A stretch of DNA of 9,523 nt from Fusobacterium sp. GTDB taxonomy: Bacteria > Fusobacteriota > Fusobacteriia > Fusobacteriales > Fusobacteriaceae. Location of the stretch: assembly GCA_030527385.1 (NCBI GenBank), contig JAUNAY010000043.1, positions 1-9,523 on the forward strand, in the 5' to 3' direction. The position numbers and the translations under genes were made by a program. Below the pieces are notes generated by a model. The model was not told the origin of the DNA, made no database searches, and worked only from the letters and a program-made list of their open reading frames with translations. Shown piece after piece: positions 1 to 6,887 of the stretch (positions are counted from its first letter, which is position 1; every line of letters begins with the position of its first letter).

Positions 1-636
1 GCATATAGAATGTTAAAAGAAAATATATTAAATTTGGAATTAAAACCAGGAGAGGAGATAAAAGAAAATCATCTTTCTGAAGTTTTGAAAATGAGCCGTA
101 CACCAATAAGAGAGGCTTTAATTTTATTAAAACACGAAAATTTAATAGAAACTTTTCCTCAAAGTGGGACTTTTGTATCTAAAATAGATAGAAAAAAATT
201 TAAAAATGGGAGAATGTTAAGAGTATCTATTGAAACAAAAATTTTGGAGTTAGCTTGTAAGAATTTTCCAGAAAAATATCTTAAAAAATTGGAAGAGAAT
301 ATAGGGAAACAGGAGTATATTTTAAATACAACTAGAGACTATGTGGAGTTTCATAAGTTAGACTTAGAATTTCATAAACTGATATTTGAGGGAGTGGAGT
401 ATTTAGAGTTATTTGATATTACAAATAGCAACTTTTTTGATTATTTAAGAGTAAGACAGCTTAATTCATCTAATAAAATCAAAGATGATTATGTTTTAAA
501 TGGACATAAAAAAATATATGAAATTATAAAGAATAAAACACCTGAACTTATTGAAGAAACCTTAATAAACCATTTTTCGAGATTAGAAAAGAAATTAGAT
601 TTTTTAATAGATGAATACCCATATTTTTTTAAATAA
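1..636 (+). CDS. GntR-family (FadR/FCD subfamily) transcriptional regulator, 5'-truncated by window edge
   Basis: This is a DNA-binding regulator that probably responds to a small carboxylate or similar ligand. The frame is open back to base 1, and the residues before the first ATG (Ala-Tyr-Arg, bases 1-9) align with the usual family start (AY-x-x-L-x-x-x-I-L), so the true start lies upstream and roughly 8-15 residues are missing. Numbering from the ATG at base 10, the winged helix-turn-helix covers residues 5-59, with recognition helix SRTPIREAL (29-37) and wing PQSGTFVSKI (50-59). A helical FCD domain follows (about 65-200). Its likely metal or ligand residues are visible: D118-x3-H122, H166 and H188. 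The total length fits the family. A strong terminator separates it from the urease genes, so it is not in their transcript. Whether it controls urease cannot be told from sequence, and its ligand is unknown. Confidence 0.88.
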   Translation, partial: AYRMLKENILNLELKPGEEIKENHLSEVLKMSRTPIREALILLKHENLIETFPQSGTFVSKIDRKKFKNGRMLRVSIETKILELACKNFPEKYLKKLEENIGKQEYILNTTRDYVEFHKLDLEFHKLIFEGVEYLELFDITNSNFFDYLRVRQLNSSNKIKDDYVLNGHKKIYEIIKNKTPELIEETLINHFSRLEKKLDFLIDEYPYFFK

Positions 637-653
637 AATTAAATAGAAAAGAT

Positions 654-691
654 AAAAAGAAAGATATTTTTTATTATATCTTTCTTTTTTT
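654..691 (+). terminator. Intrinsic terminator after the GntR regulator
   Basis: A perfect 14-bp stem pairs bases 654-667 with 676-689 around an 8-base loop (668-675). The 3' arm ends in a run of seven T (685-691). It lies 17 bases after the regulator stop codon and insulates the urease operon from the upstream gene. The A-rich 5' arm means it might also work weakly on the minus strand. Confidence 0.88.
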
Positions 692-717
692 GATGTTTTG
701 AAACCATAAAAAAAATA

Positions 718-746
718 TATACAAGAAAAAATTTTTATAATATAAT
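718..746 (+). promoter_or_regulatory. Probable sigma-70 promoter of the urease operon
   Basis: A perfect TATAAT -10 box at 741-746 is preceded by a 17-base spacer and a weak -35 box TATACA (718-723, four of six consensus bases). A second TATAAT overlaps at 736-741. Transcription would begin near 753, giving a leader of about 35 bases with GGAGG at 777-781 before the GTG start of ureA. The region is extremely AT-rich, so chance matches are possible. Position after the terminator and before the first urease gene supports the call. I see no convincing NikR-type or other operator. Confidence 0.6.
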
Positions 747-787
747 ATTAATGCGAAAAATTTATATAAATAAATGGAGGGAAAATA

Positions 788-1090
788 GTGAAACTAACTC
801 TTAGAGAAAAAGAAAAACTTCTTATAGTTGTAGCTGCTGAAGTAGCAAGAAGAAGAAAAAATAAAGGTTTAAAACTTAACTATCCTGAAGCTATTGCATT
901 AATTACTGATGAATTAATGGAAGGAGCTAGAGAGGGAAAAAGTGTTGAAGAATTAATGAGCTTTGGAAGAACTATTCTTACTAGAGATGATGTTATGGAG
1001 GGAGTTCCAGAAATGATTGAAACTGTACAAGTTGAAGCAACTTTCCCAGATGGAACAAAACTTGTAAGTGTTAAGGATCCGATAGAATAG
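788..1090 (+). CDS. ureA: Urease subunit gamma
   Basis: This is the smallest structural subunit of urease, the cytoplasmic enzyme that hydrolyses urea to ammonia and carbamate. It assembles with UreB and UreC as (alpha-beta-gamma) trimers and has no catalytic residues of its own. The product is 100 residues, the standard length for separate gamma subunits. It opens with the typical MKLTxREKEKLL block, followed by VVAAEVARRR (15-24) and LNYPEAIALI (30-39), both hallmarks of the family. The start codon is GTG at 788, set by GGAGG at 777-781; the strong match of the N-terminus to the family confirms it. It is the first gene of the operon, and ureB follows after about 20 bases. Separate ureA and ureB genes differ from the Helicobacter type, where the two are fused. 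Confidence 0.97.
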   Translation: MKLTLREKEKLLIVVAAEVARRRKNKGLKLNYPEAIALITDELMEGAREGKSVEELMSFGRTILTRDDVMEGVPEMIETVQVEATFPDGTKLVSVKDPIE

Positions 1091-1111
1091 TTTTAATAAA
1101 TGGGAGGAAAA

Positions 1112-1420
1112 ATGAAACCTGGAGAGTACATTTTAAGAAAAGATAAAATAGTTTGTAATGCTGGAAAAGAAGCGATTACATTAAGAGTTATAAACAGAGG
1201 AGATAGAGCTATACAAGTGGGATCACACTTTCACTTTTATGAAGTAAACCCTACTCTTGAATTTGATAGAGCAAAAGCTTATGGAAAAAGATTGGATATA
1301 GCTGCTGGAACTGCTGTAAGATTTGAGCCTGGAGATGAAAAAGAGGTTAGACTTATAGATATAGCTGGAAATAGAAAAGTATACGGACTAAATGATAAAG
1401 TAAACGGAGCTTTAGACTAG
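1112..1420 (+). CDS. ureB: Urease subunit beta
   Basis: Structural beta subunit of urease, 102 residues from the chosen start. Recognisable blocks are MKPGEYIL at the N-terminus, the IQVGSHFHFYEVNP block (27-40 from this start), which is nearly invariant in the family, and AGTAVRFEPGD further on. An in-frame ATG at 1100 would add four residues (MGGK), but the ribosome binding site GGAGG (1103-1107) lies inside that extension and the family begins at MxPGEY, so 1112 is the better start. It sits between ureA and ureC, with only nine bases to ureC, and is clearly cotranscribed. The protein contributes to the flap region and packing around the UreC active site; this role is known for the family and not read from this sequence. 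Confidence 0.96.
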   Translation: MKPGEYILRKDKIVCNAGKEAITLRVINRGDRAIQVGSHFHFYEVNPTLEFDRAKAYGKRLDIAAGTAVRFEPGDEKEVRLIDIAGNRKVYGLNDKVNGALD

Positions 1421-1429
1421 GGAGGAAAA

Positions 1430-3145
1430 ATGAGCTTTGAGATTGGAAGAAAACAATACGCTTCTATGTATGGACCAACTACTGGAGACAGTATAAGGCT
1501 TGCAGATACGGAGCTTTTTATTAGAATAGAAAAAGATTACACTACATATGGAGAAGAGTGTAAATTTGGTGGTGGAAAATCACTAAGAGCAGGAATGGGA
1601 CTTAATCCTGTTGAGATGAGAGACAATGAAAAGGTAGTAGATACAATTATAACAAATGCAATTATACTTGATTATACAGGTATCTATAAAGCTGATATAG
1701 GTATTAAAGATGGAAAAATTAAATTTATAGGTAAGGGTGGAAACCCAGATATGATGGACAATGTAGATTTTATTGTTTCAGCTAGCACAGAGGTTATTGC
1801 TGGAGAGGGAACAATAGTTACTGCAGGTGGAATAGACACTCACGTTCACTACATTACACCTGAAATAGTTGAAACTGCTCTTAGTGGAGGACTTACTACT
1901 CTTATAGGTGGAGGAACAGGACCAGCAGAGGGAACAAAGGCAGTAACTTCAACTCCTGGAGCTTGGCATATTCATAGAATGCTTGAATCAGCAGAGGGAT
2001 TCCCTATTAACTTCGGTTTCTTTGGAAAGGGAAGTGGGGCAGTAAAAGGACCTAACGAGGAGCAAATAGAAGCAGGAGCTATCGGGTTAAAAGTTCACGA
2101 GGACTGGGGAGCTACAAGATCAGCTATTGATAATGCTTTAAAATGTGCTGATGAATATGATGTACAAGTGGCACTACACTCTGACACACTTAATGAGTTT
2201 GGATTTGTAGAAGACACTATCGATGCTATAAAAGATAGAGTTATTCATACATTCCATACAGAGGGAGCAGGGGGAGGACACGCACCTGACATCGTTAGAA
2301 TGGCATCATTTAACAATGTTTTACCAGCTTCAACAAACCCTACAAAGCCTTTTACAGTAAATACAATAGCTGAACATTTAGATATGCTTATGGTTTGCCA
2401 TCACCTAGACCCTAAAGTACCTGAAGATTTAGCATTTGCTGATTCAAGAATCAGAGAGCAAACAATAGCTGCTGAAGATATACTTCAAGATATGGGAGCT
2501 TTGAGTATTATGAGTTCTGACGCTCTTGCAATGGGAAGAATTGGAGAGGTAGTAATGAGAACTTGGCAAACTGCTCACAAAATGAAGCTACAAAGAGGTA
2601 TACTTGAGGGAGATGAGGAGTATTCAGATAACAATAGAGTTAAGAGATATATTGCTAAATATACAATCAACCCAGCTTTAGCTCACGGAATTTCTGAATA
2701 TGTAGGTTCTATTGAAGTAGGAAAATATGCAGATCTTGTTATTTGGGAGCCAGCTTTCTTTGGAGTTAAACCTAAAATGGTAGTTAAATGTGGAATGGTA
2801 GCTCAAGCAGTTGTTGGAGATGCCAATGCAACAATACCTACTCCTGAGCCAATGATTATGAGAAATCAATTTGGAGGGTATGGAAAAGCTATTGGAAGTA
2901 CATCTATAACATTTGTGTCAACTTTTGCTTATGAACACGGAATAAAAGAGGAATTAGGACTAAATAAAATAGTTTTACCTGTTAGAGGACATAGAACATT
3001 AACTAAAAAGGATATGAAATTAAATAATGCCACTCCAAATATCACAGTGGATCCTCAAACATATGATGTAAGAGTAGATGGAGAGCTTATAACTTGTGAA
3101 CCATTAAAAGAGTTACCAATGGCACAAAAATATTTCTTATTCTAA
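1430..3145 (+). CDS. ureC: Urease subunit alpha (catalytic)
   Basis: Catalytic subunit of urease, an amidohydrolase-fold enzyme with a two-nickel centre. The 571-residue length is normal. Every key residue is present at a constant offset of +4 from the well-studied Klebsiella enzyme: nickel ligands H138 and H140 (in DTHVHYI), carbamylated lysine K221 (in GLKVHEDWG), H250, H276 and D364 (in MSSDALAMG), plus H223, flap residues C323-H324 (in MVCHHLD) and R340. The enzyme should therefore be active once loaded with nickel. The start is an ATG right behind GGAGG (1421-1425). It follows ureB by nine bases and precedes ureE by 18. Its base composition is visibly richer in G and C than the regulator upstream. 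Confidence 0.99.
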   Translation: MSFEIGRKQYASMYGPTTGDSIRLADTELFIRIEKDYTTYGEECKFGGGKSLRAGMGLNPVEMRDNEKVVDTIITNAIILDYTGIYKADIGIKDGKIKFIGKGGNPDMMDNVDFIVSASTEVIAGEGTIVTAGGIDTHVHYITPEIVETALSGGLTTLIGGGTGPAEGTKAVTSTPGAWHIHRMLESAEGFPINFGFFGKGSGAVKGPNEEQIEAGAIGLKVHEDWGATRSAIDNALKCADEYDVQVALHSDTLNEFGFVEDTIDAIKDRVIHTFHTEGAGGGHAPDIVRMASFNNVLPASTNPTKPFTVNTIAEHLDMLMVCHHLDPKVPEDLAFADSRIREQTIAAEDILQDMGALSIMSSDALAMGRIGEVVMRTWQTAHKMKLQRGILEGDEEYSDNNRVKRYIAKYTINPALAHGISEYVGSIEVGKYADLVIWEPAFFGVKPKMVVKCGMVAQAVVGDANATIPTPEPMIMRNQFGGYGKAIGSTSITFVSTFAYEHGIKEELGLNKIVLPVRGHRTLTKKDMKLNNATPNITVDPQTYDVRVDGELITCEPLKELPMAQKYFLF

Positions 3146-3163
3146 TTGTAGGAGTGTGAAAAA

Positions 3164-3607
3164 ATGATATTAGATAAAATACTTGGGAATATAAAAGATA
3201 TGGAAAAAATAGATTGCCACGTAGAAAGAGTCTATTTAGAGAGTGATGAGCTTTTAAAAAGAGTTTTAAGAGTTACATCAGATCACGGACACGAGTATGG
3301 AATCTCTCTTCCAAAAGGTAGTGAGATGAGAGATGGAGATATACTATTTAATGATGGTCATAATATGGTAGTAATATCTGTAAAAGAGGACGATGTAATT
3401 GTTATCTCTCCTAGAGATATAAATGAAATGGGAGAGGTAGCACATAACCTTGGAAATAAACATCTTCCTGTACAAATTGAAGATGGAAAGATAATAATTC
3501 AATATGATTATTTAGTTGAAAAATTCTTACAAGATTTAGGAGTTAATTTTGCAAGAAAAAATATGAAGTTAAAGCAGGCATTTAGATATGTTGACCATAG
3601 CCACTAA
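3164..3607 (+). CDS. ureE: Urease accessory protein UreE (nickel chaperone)
   Basis: UreE is a cytoplasmic dimer that carries nickel and hands it to the UreG-UreF-UreD complex. The protein has 147 residues: an N-terminal peptide-binding-like domain (about 1-75, with SDHGHEYGISLPKG at 39-52) and a C-terminal metal-binding domain (about 76-147). The conserved dimer-interface histidine is H100, in LGNKHLPVQIED. The C-terminus ends in VDHSH, giving only H145 and H147, so the long poly-histidine tail found in some enterobacterial UreE proteins is absent. The ATG at 3164 is preceded by GGAG (3151-3154). It lies 18 bases after ureC, and its 3' end overlaps the first possible ureF start by 20 bases. 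Confidence 0.95.
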   Translation: MILDKILGNIKDMEKIDCHVERVYLESDELLKRVLRVTSDHGHEYGISLPKGSEMRDGDILFNDGHNMVVISVKEDDVIVISPRDINEMGEVAHNLGNKHLPVQIEDGKIIIQYDYLVEKFLQDLGVNFARKNMKLKQAFRYVDHSH

Positions 3608-4289
3608 TATGAAAATTTTAAATGTTATGCAGATTTGTGACTCTAACTTTCCAGTGGGATCTTTTAATCACTCTTTTGGTATGGAAACATATTTAAGAGA
3701 TGGAGATATTAAAGATACACAAACGTTAAAAGTTTGGTTACTTGCATATCTTAAATATCAATTTATATATGCTGATGGTTTTGCTATAAGATTAGTTTAT
3801 GAAAAGTTAAAATCTAATAGTATAGAAGATATTTGGGAAATAGATAGAAAGATAACTGTGCAAAATATCTCTAAAGAGAGTAGAGACGGGGCAAAACTAG
3901 TTGGGCAAAGAATGGTTAAAACTTATTTAGAACTTTATGATATACATCTTTTAAAGGAGTATGGAGAAAGAATAAGAAAAAAACAATCTTTTGGACACCC
4001 AAGCATTGCCACAGCTATTTTATTAAACTATCTGGGTATATCTTTAGAAGATGCTATCTTATACTATATGTATAGCTCAATATCAACACTTATTCAAAAT
4101 GGAGTGAGAGCTATACCTCTAGGGCAAAAAGATGGACTTTTACTTATGCAAGAGTTCTTCCCTATATTTGAAAAATTATTAAATGAAATTCTTAATTTAG
4201 GAGAAGAGGACTTTGGACTTACAGTGCCAGGGTTAGAGATTTCACAGATAAATCACGAGGAATTAATATTTAGACTTTTTATGTCTTAA
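3588..4289 (+). CDS. ureF: Urease accessory protein UreF
   Basis: UreF is an all-helical accessory protein that binds UreD on the apo-urease and recruits and controls the GTPase UreG during nickel insertion. The 233-residue product shows the family blocks MQICDSNFPVGSFNHSFG (14-31), a KESRDGAKLVGQR segment (96-108), GHPSIATAI (136-144) and NGVRAIPLGQ (171-180). The start is uncertain. ATG at 3588 overlaps ureE by 20 bases and has only AGG eight bases upstream; ATG at 3609, one base after the ureE stop codon, removes seven residues and has no ribosome binding site but would suit translational coupling. Both keep all conserved blocks. A 78-base gap with a hairpin separates it from ureG, the only large gap within the ure genes. 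Confidence 0.94.
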   Translation: MLTIATNMKILNVMQICDSNFPVGSFNHSFGMETYLRDGDIKDTQTLKVWLLAYLKYQFIYADGFAIRLVYEKLKSNSIEDIWEIDRKITVQNISKESRDGAKLVGQRMVKTYLELYDIHLLKEYGERIRKKQSFGHPSIATAILLNYLGISLEDAILYYMYSSISTLIQNGVRAIPLGQKDGLLLMQEFFPIFEKLLNEILNLGEEDFGLTVPGLEISQINHEELIFRLFMS

Positions 4290-4341
4290 AATTTTCCTCT
4301 GCTCCTCTAAATAGAATAAATAGTTAGAAGTGGAGAAAATT
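4290..4341 (+). repeat. Imperfect inverted repeat (mRNA hairpin) between ureF and ureG
   Basis: The 5' arm 4290-4310 pairs with 4324-4341: AATTTTC with GAAAATT, TCTGCT (4298-4303) with AGTGGA (4329-4334, including two G-U pairs), and TCTAA (4306-4310) with TTAGA (4324-4328). That makes 18 base pairs, interrupted by a bulged C (4297) and a bulged CC (4304-4305), with a 13-base loop. No T-run follows, so it is unlikely to be a simple terminator. The ureG ribosome binding site (about 4354-4361) is outside the stem. It could be an RNA processing or stability element. Confidence 0.5.
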
Positions 4342-4367
4342 GATAAAAATATAAAGGAGAGAGTAGA

Positions 4368-4979
4368 ATGGAACCAGTAATAATCGGTGTTGGTGGACCA
4401 GTAGGATCTGGAAAAACTCTTCTTATAGAAAGAGTTACTAGAGCGATGGCAAATGATTATAAAATAGCCGTTATAACTAATGATATATATACAAAAGAGG
4501 ACGCTATGTTTATGGTAAAAAATTCAGTTTTACCAGAGGATAGAATCATAGGTGTTGAGACTGGAGGGTGTCCACACACAGCTATAAGAGAGGACGCCTC
4601 TATGAACTTTGCTGCAATAGATGAATTAAAAAGTAGATTTGATGACTTAGATATAATCTTTCTTGAAAGTGGTGGAGATAATCTAGCTGCAACTTTCAGT
4701 CCAGATTTGGTTGATTTTTCTATATATATAATTGACGTGGCACAAGGAGAGAAAATTCCTAGAAAAGCTGGGCAAGGAATGATAAAAAGTGATATGTTTA
4801 TTATAAACAAGATAGACTTAGCACCATATGTAGGAGCTAACCTTGATGTAATGAGAGAAGACACTAAGGTATTTAGAAAAGAGAAAGACTTTATATTTAC
4901 AAATCTTAAAACAGATGAGGGAGTAAATAGAGTTATTGATTGGATAAAATCTAATTGTCTTTTAGAGGGGCTTAAATAG
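4368..4979 (+). CDS. ureG: Urease accessory protein UreG (SIMIBI-class GTPase)
   Basis: UreG is a GTPase whose nucleotide cycle drives nickel delivery from UreE into apo-urease. The 203-residue protein is of normal length and shows all family motifs: P-loop GGPVGSGKT (9-17), the nickel-binding CPH motif at C68-P69-H70 within ETGGCPHTAIRED, the SGGDNLAATFSPDLVDF block (101-117), and the guanine-specificity motif NKID (147-150). The ATG at 4368 has a purine-rich AAGGAGAGAG site just upstream. Its stop codon is immediately followed by the ureD start with no gap. No N-terminal His-rich extension is present, so nickel storage is not built into this protein as it is in some plant and actinobacterial versions. 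Confidence 0.98.
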   Translation: MEPVIIGVGGPVGSGKTLLIERVTRAMANDYKIAVITNDIYTKEDAMFMVKNSVLPEDRIIGVETGGCPHTAIREDASMNFAAIDELKSRFDDLDIIFLESGGDNLAATFSPDLVDFSIYIIDVAQGEKIPRKAGQGMIKSDMFIINKIDLAPYVGANLDVMREDTKVFRKEKDFIFTNLKTDEGVNRVIDWIKSNCLLEGLK

Positions 4980-5840
4980 ATGAGAGAAAAAATCACGATA
5001 GATGATTTAGGAAAAAATAATCTTGCTGGGTATACTGAACTTATTTTGCAAAAAACACCTAGAAGAACAAGTGCAAAGAAAAGTTATACAGTTGGTGCAG
5101 CAAAGGTGTCTCCAGCTATATATTTAGATGATGACAGTATTCCGTGTTATTATCTTATACAACTAGGTGGAGGATATATTGAGGGAGAATATTATGAGAA
5201 TAATATAAAACTTGAGGAGGAAAGTCAAGCTATATTGACTACTCAAGCTTCTAGCAAAATATATAAAAGCGAAAATGGTATACCCTCAAAACAATATACA
5301 AACTTACAACTTGAAAAAAATAGTAAACTTGAATTTATAAATGATAGTGTAATACTATATAAAGATGCAGTATATGAGCAAACTACTGATATTTATCTAA
5401 ATGAGGAAAGTAGTTTAATATATTCTGATGGTATTACTGCTGGTTGGTCGCCAGATGGAAAACTCTTTCAATACACTAGTGCAAGACTAAAAACAAATAT
5501 ATATCTTGATGGTGAACTTATATATTTAGATAATTTAAAAATTACTCCAAAAGATTATGATGTGCAAAGTTTTGGTATTCTTGAGGGATATAAAAATTTT
5601 GGAACAATGTTAGTTATAGATAAGAGAATAGATAAAGAGCTTATAAAAAGATTGAGAGAGGAAACAAGAAAATTAGATCTTGATGTTAAGTTTGGAATCT
5701 CTTTGCTTGAAAAAAATGGGTTTGTTGTTAGAGTACTTGGAAATCTTACTCAAGATATTCAAAAGGTTATAAATAGAGTTCATACTATTTTAAGAAAAGA
5801 GTTTTATGAGTTTGAAGAACTAGATTTAAGAAAATATTGA
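4980..5840 (+). CDS. ureD: Urease accessory protein UreD (UreH)
   Basis: UreD is the scaffold that binds apo-urease first and bridges it to UreF and UreG; nickel is thought to pass through a tunnel in it. The 286-residue protein is of typical length and mostly beta-structured. The family signature is clear: LGGGYIEGE (62-70) and LTTQASSKIY (86-95). The rest is divergent, as usual for UreD. The ATG follows the ureG stop codon directly, and the GAGGGG stretch inside the end of ureG (4964-4969) serves as ribosome binding site, so the two are translationally coupled. Being last in an ureABCEFGD order matches the arrangement in Bacillus and Streptococcus and differs from operons that open with ureD. 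It is followed by a hairpin and then transporter genes. Confidence 0.95.
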   Translation: MREKITIDDLGKNNLAGYTELILQKTPRRTSAKKSYTVGAAKVSPAIYLDDDSIPCYYLIQLGGGYIEGEYYENNIKLEEESQAILTTQASSKIYKSENGIPSKQYTNLQLEKNSKLEFINDSVILYKDAVYEQTTDIYLNEESSLIYSDGITAGWSPDGKLFQYTSARLKTNIYLDGELIYLDNLKITPKDYDVQSFGILEGYKNFGTMLVIDKRIDKELIKRLREETRKLDLDVKFGISLLEKNGFVVRVLGNLTQDIQKVINRVHTILRKEFYEFEELDLRKY

Positions 5841-5853
5841 TATTACTAGAAAG

Positions 5854-5890
5854 GCTGTTACTAATAAATATATTTTTTATTGGTAACAGC
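5854..5890 (+). terminator. Hairpin after ureD, possible weak or leaky terminator
   Basis: A 15-bp stem pairs GCTGTTAC-T-AATAAA (5854-5868) with TTTATT-G-GTAACAGC (5876-5890), with a single U-G wobble and a 7-base loop. Downstream is only TATTT, not a proper T-run, so termination would be partial. It may set a lower level of transporter expression relative to urease or stabilise the 3' end of the ure message. I cannot find a good separate promoter between it and the next gene, so read-through seems needed. Confidence 0.6.
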
Positions 5891-5933
5891 TATTTAAAAT
5901 TAAAAAATAAATTTTAAAAGGAGAAAAGGGAAA

Positions 5934-6887
5934 GTGATAAATTTAAAAAAATTGATAGTTGGTAGTATGCTTGTGTGTTCGACTGCTTTTGCATATGAGC
6001 CAATAAAATATACATTTGATGATGGAGTATATAAAAAAGAGATAACTGTAACTAAGTCTCCAGAAAAAGTAGTTACTTTAGCTCAATTTATGACAGAGAC
6101 TTTTTTAGCTCTTGGGCTTGAAGATAAGATGACTGGAACAGCTCTTTTAAATGAGGAGATTTTACCAGAATATAAAGAAGCTTATGAGAAAATTCCAGAA
6201 CTTCAACTTGGTGAGGGGCAACACTCAATTTCAAAAGAGTCTTTTATAGCAACAGGTGTTGATTTTGTAACTGGTTGGGAACAATCAATAAGCGAGGAAT
6301 CAACTGGTTCATTAGATGAGCTAGAAGCAAGAGGAATAACTCCATTTATATCTAGTGGACTTGAGCCAGATGCCACTATTGAAAATGTATATAGTGATTT
6401 TAAATTGCTAGGAAAAATATTTGAAGTTCCAGAAAGAGCTGATAAAGTTGTGGCTAAGATGCAACAAGAGGTTAAATCTATAACTGATAAGACACAAAAT
6501 ATAAAAGATGAAGACAAGCCAAGAGTACTTATTTATGACTCTGGAGAAAGCGAAGCATTTGTAGGTGGATCAGGACTACCAAACAATCTTATAGAACTTG
6601 CTGGTGGTAAAAATATATATAAAGATTTAGGACAAGACTATGCTACTGTTTCTTTTGAAGATATAGTTGAAAAAAATCCAGAAGTTATTGTAGTAACTGA
6701 ATATTATGCTGGTATCACAGGAGATGAAAAAATAACTTTCTTAAAAAATAATCCTGGCTTAAAAGATATAGATGCTATAAAAAATAATAGAATATATAAG
6801 ATAGGGCTTATTGATCTTGCACCAGGAGTAAGAAACTCAAAAGCAGTTGGAAAACTATATAATATATTTTATGGAACTGAAAAGTAA
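5934..6887 (+). CDS. Periplasmic metal-type ABC transporter substrate-binding protein (FecB/BtuF-like), probable nickel uptake
   Basis: This is the extracytoplasmic receptor of the importer encoded by the next two genes. The 317-residue protein begins with a Sec signal peptide: two lysines, a hydrophobic core, and an AFA cleavage site after residue 20. C15 is preceded by MLV, a poor lipobox, so it is probably a soluble periplasmic protein, which implies an outer membrane. The mature part has the two-lobe Peripla_BP_2 layout: N-lobe about 40-165 and C-lobe about 195-317, joined by a long helix. H97 (in EGQHSIS) appears to be the only histidine. The start is GTG at 5934 behind AGGAG (5919-5923); the next ATG (5967) would destroy the signal peptide. 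Substrate is inferred from the urease context; iron-siderophore, cobalt or cobalamin are alternatives. Confidence 0.88.
   Translation: MINLKKLIVGSMLVCSTAFAYEPIKYTFDDGVYKKEITVTKSPEKVVTLAQFMTETFLALGLEDKMTGTALLNEEILPEYKEAYEKIPELQLGEGQHSISKESFIATGVDFVTGWEQSISEESTGSLDELEARGITPFISSGLEPDATIENVYSDFKLLGKIFEVPERADKVVAKMQQEVKSITDKTQNIKDEDKPRVLIYDSGESEAFVGGSGLPNNLIELAGGKNIYKDLGQDYATVSFEDIVEKNPEVIVVTEYYAGITGDEKITFLKNNPGLKDIDAIKNNRIYKIGLIDLAPGVRNSKAVGKLYNIFYGTEK

Noticed and set aside
739..752. Short palindrome TAATATTA near the urease -10 box as an operator
   Set aside because: In such AT-rich sequence an 8-base palindrome is expected by chance and it does not resemble the NikR or Fur site structure.
1100..1111. 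Upstream ATG as the ureB start
   Set aside because: It would place the GGAGG ribosome binding site inside the gene and add residues (MGGK) not found in the family.
2678..2869. A minus-strand open frame of 63 codons inside ureC
   Set aside because: It is short, opposite conserved ureC sequence, and rich in Ser, Asn and Tyr as expected from an antisense reading.
4457..4996. A 179-codon open frame on the minus strand across ureG
   Set aside because: It is antisense to a fully conserved ureG, its product is low-complexity Ser/Ile-rich, and open antisense frames are common opposite AT-rich genes that use few reverse-stop codons.
5841..5933. A nickel-cobalt or cobalamin riboswitch ahead of the transporter
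   Set aside because: The gap holds a single simple hairpin; the multi-helix junction and conserved G-rich bases of those riboswitches are not present.
5974..5984. Possible lipoprotein lipobox at Cys15 of the binding protein
   Set aside because: The residues before the cysteine are Met-Leu-Val; valine at -1 is not accepted by signal peptidase II, while AFA five residues later is a good signal peptidase I site.
6203..6517. A minus-strand open frame inside the binding protein gene
   Set aside because: It is antisense to a clear coding gene, with no ribosome binding site and a Ser-rich composition typical of a shadow frame.
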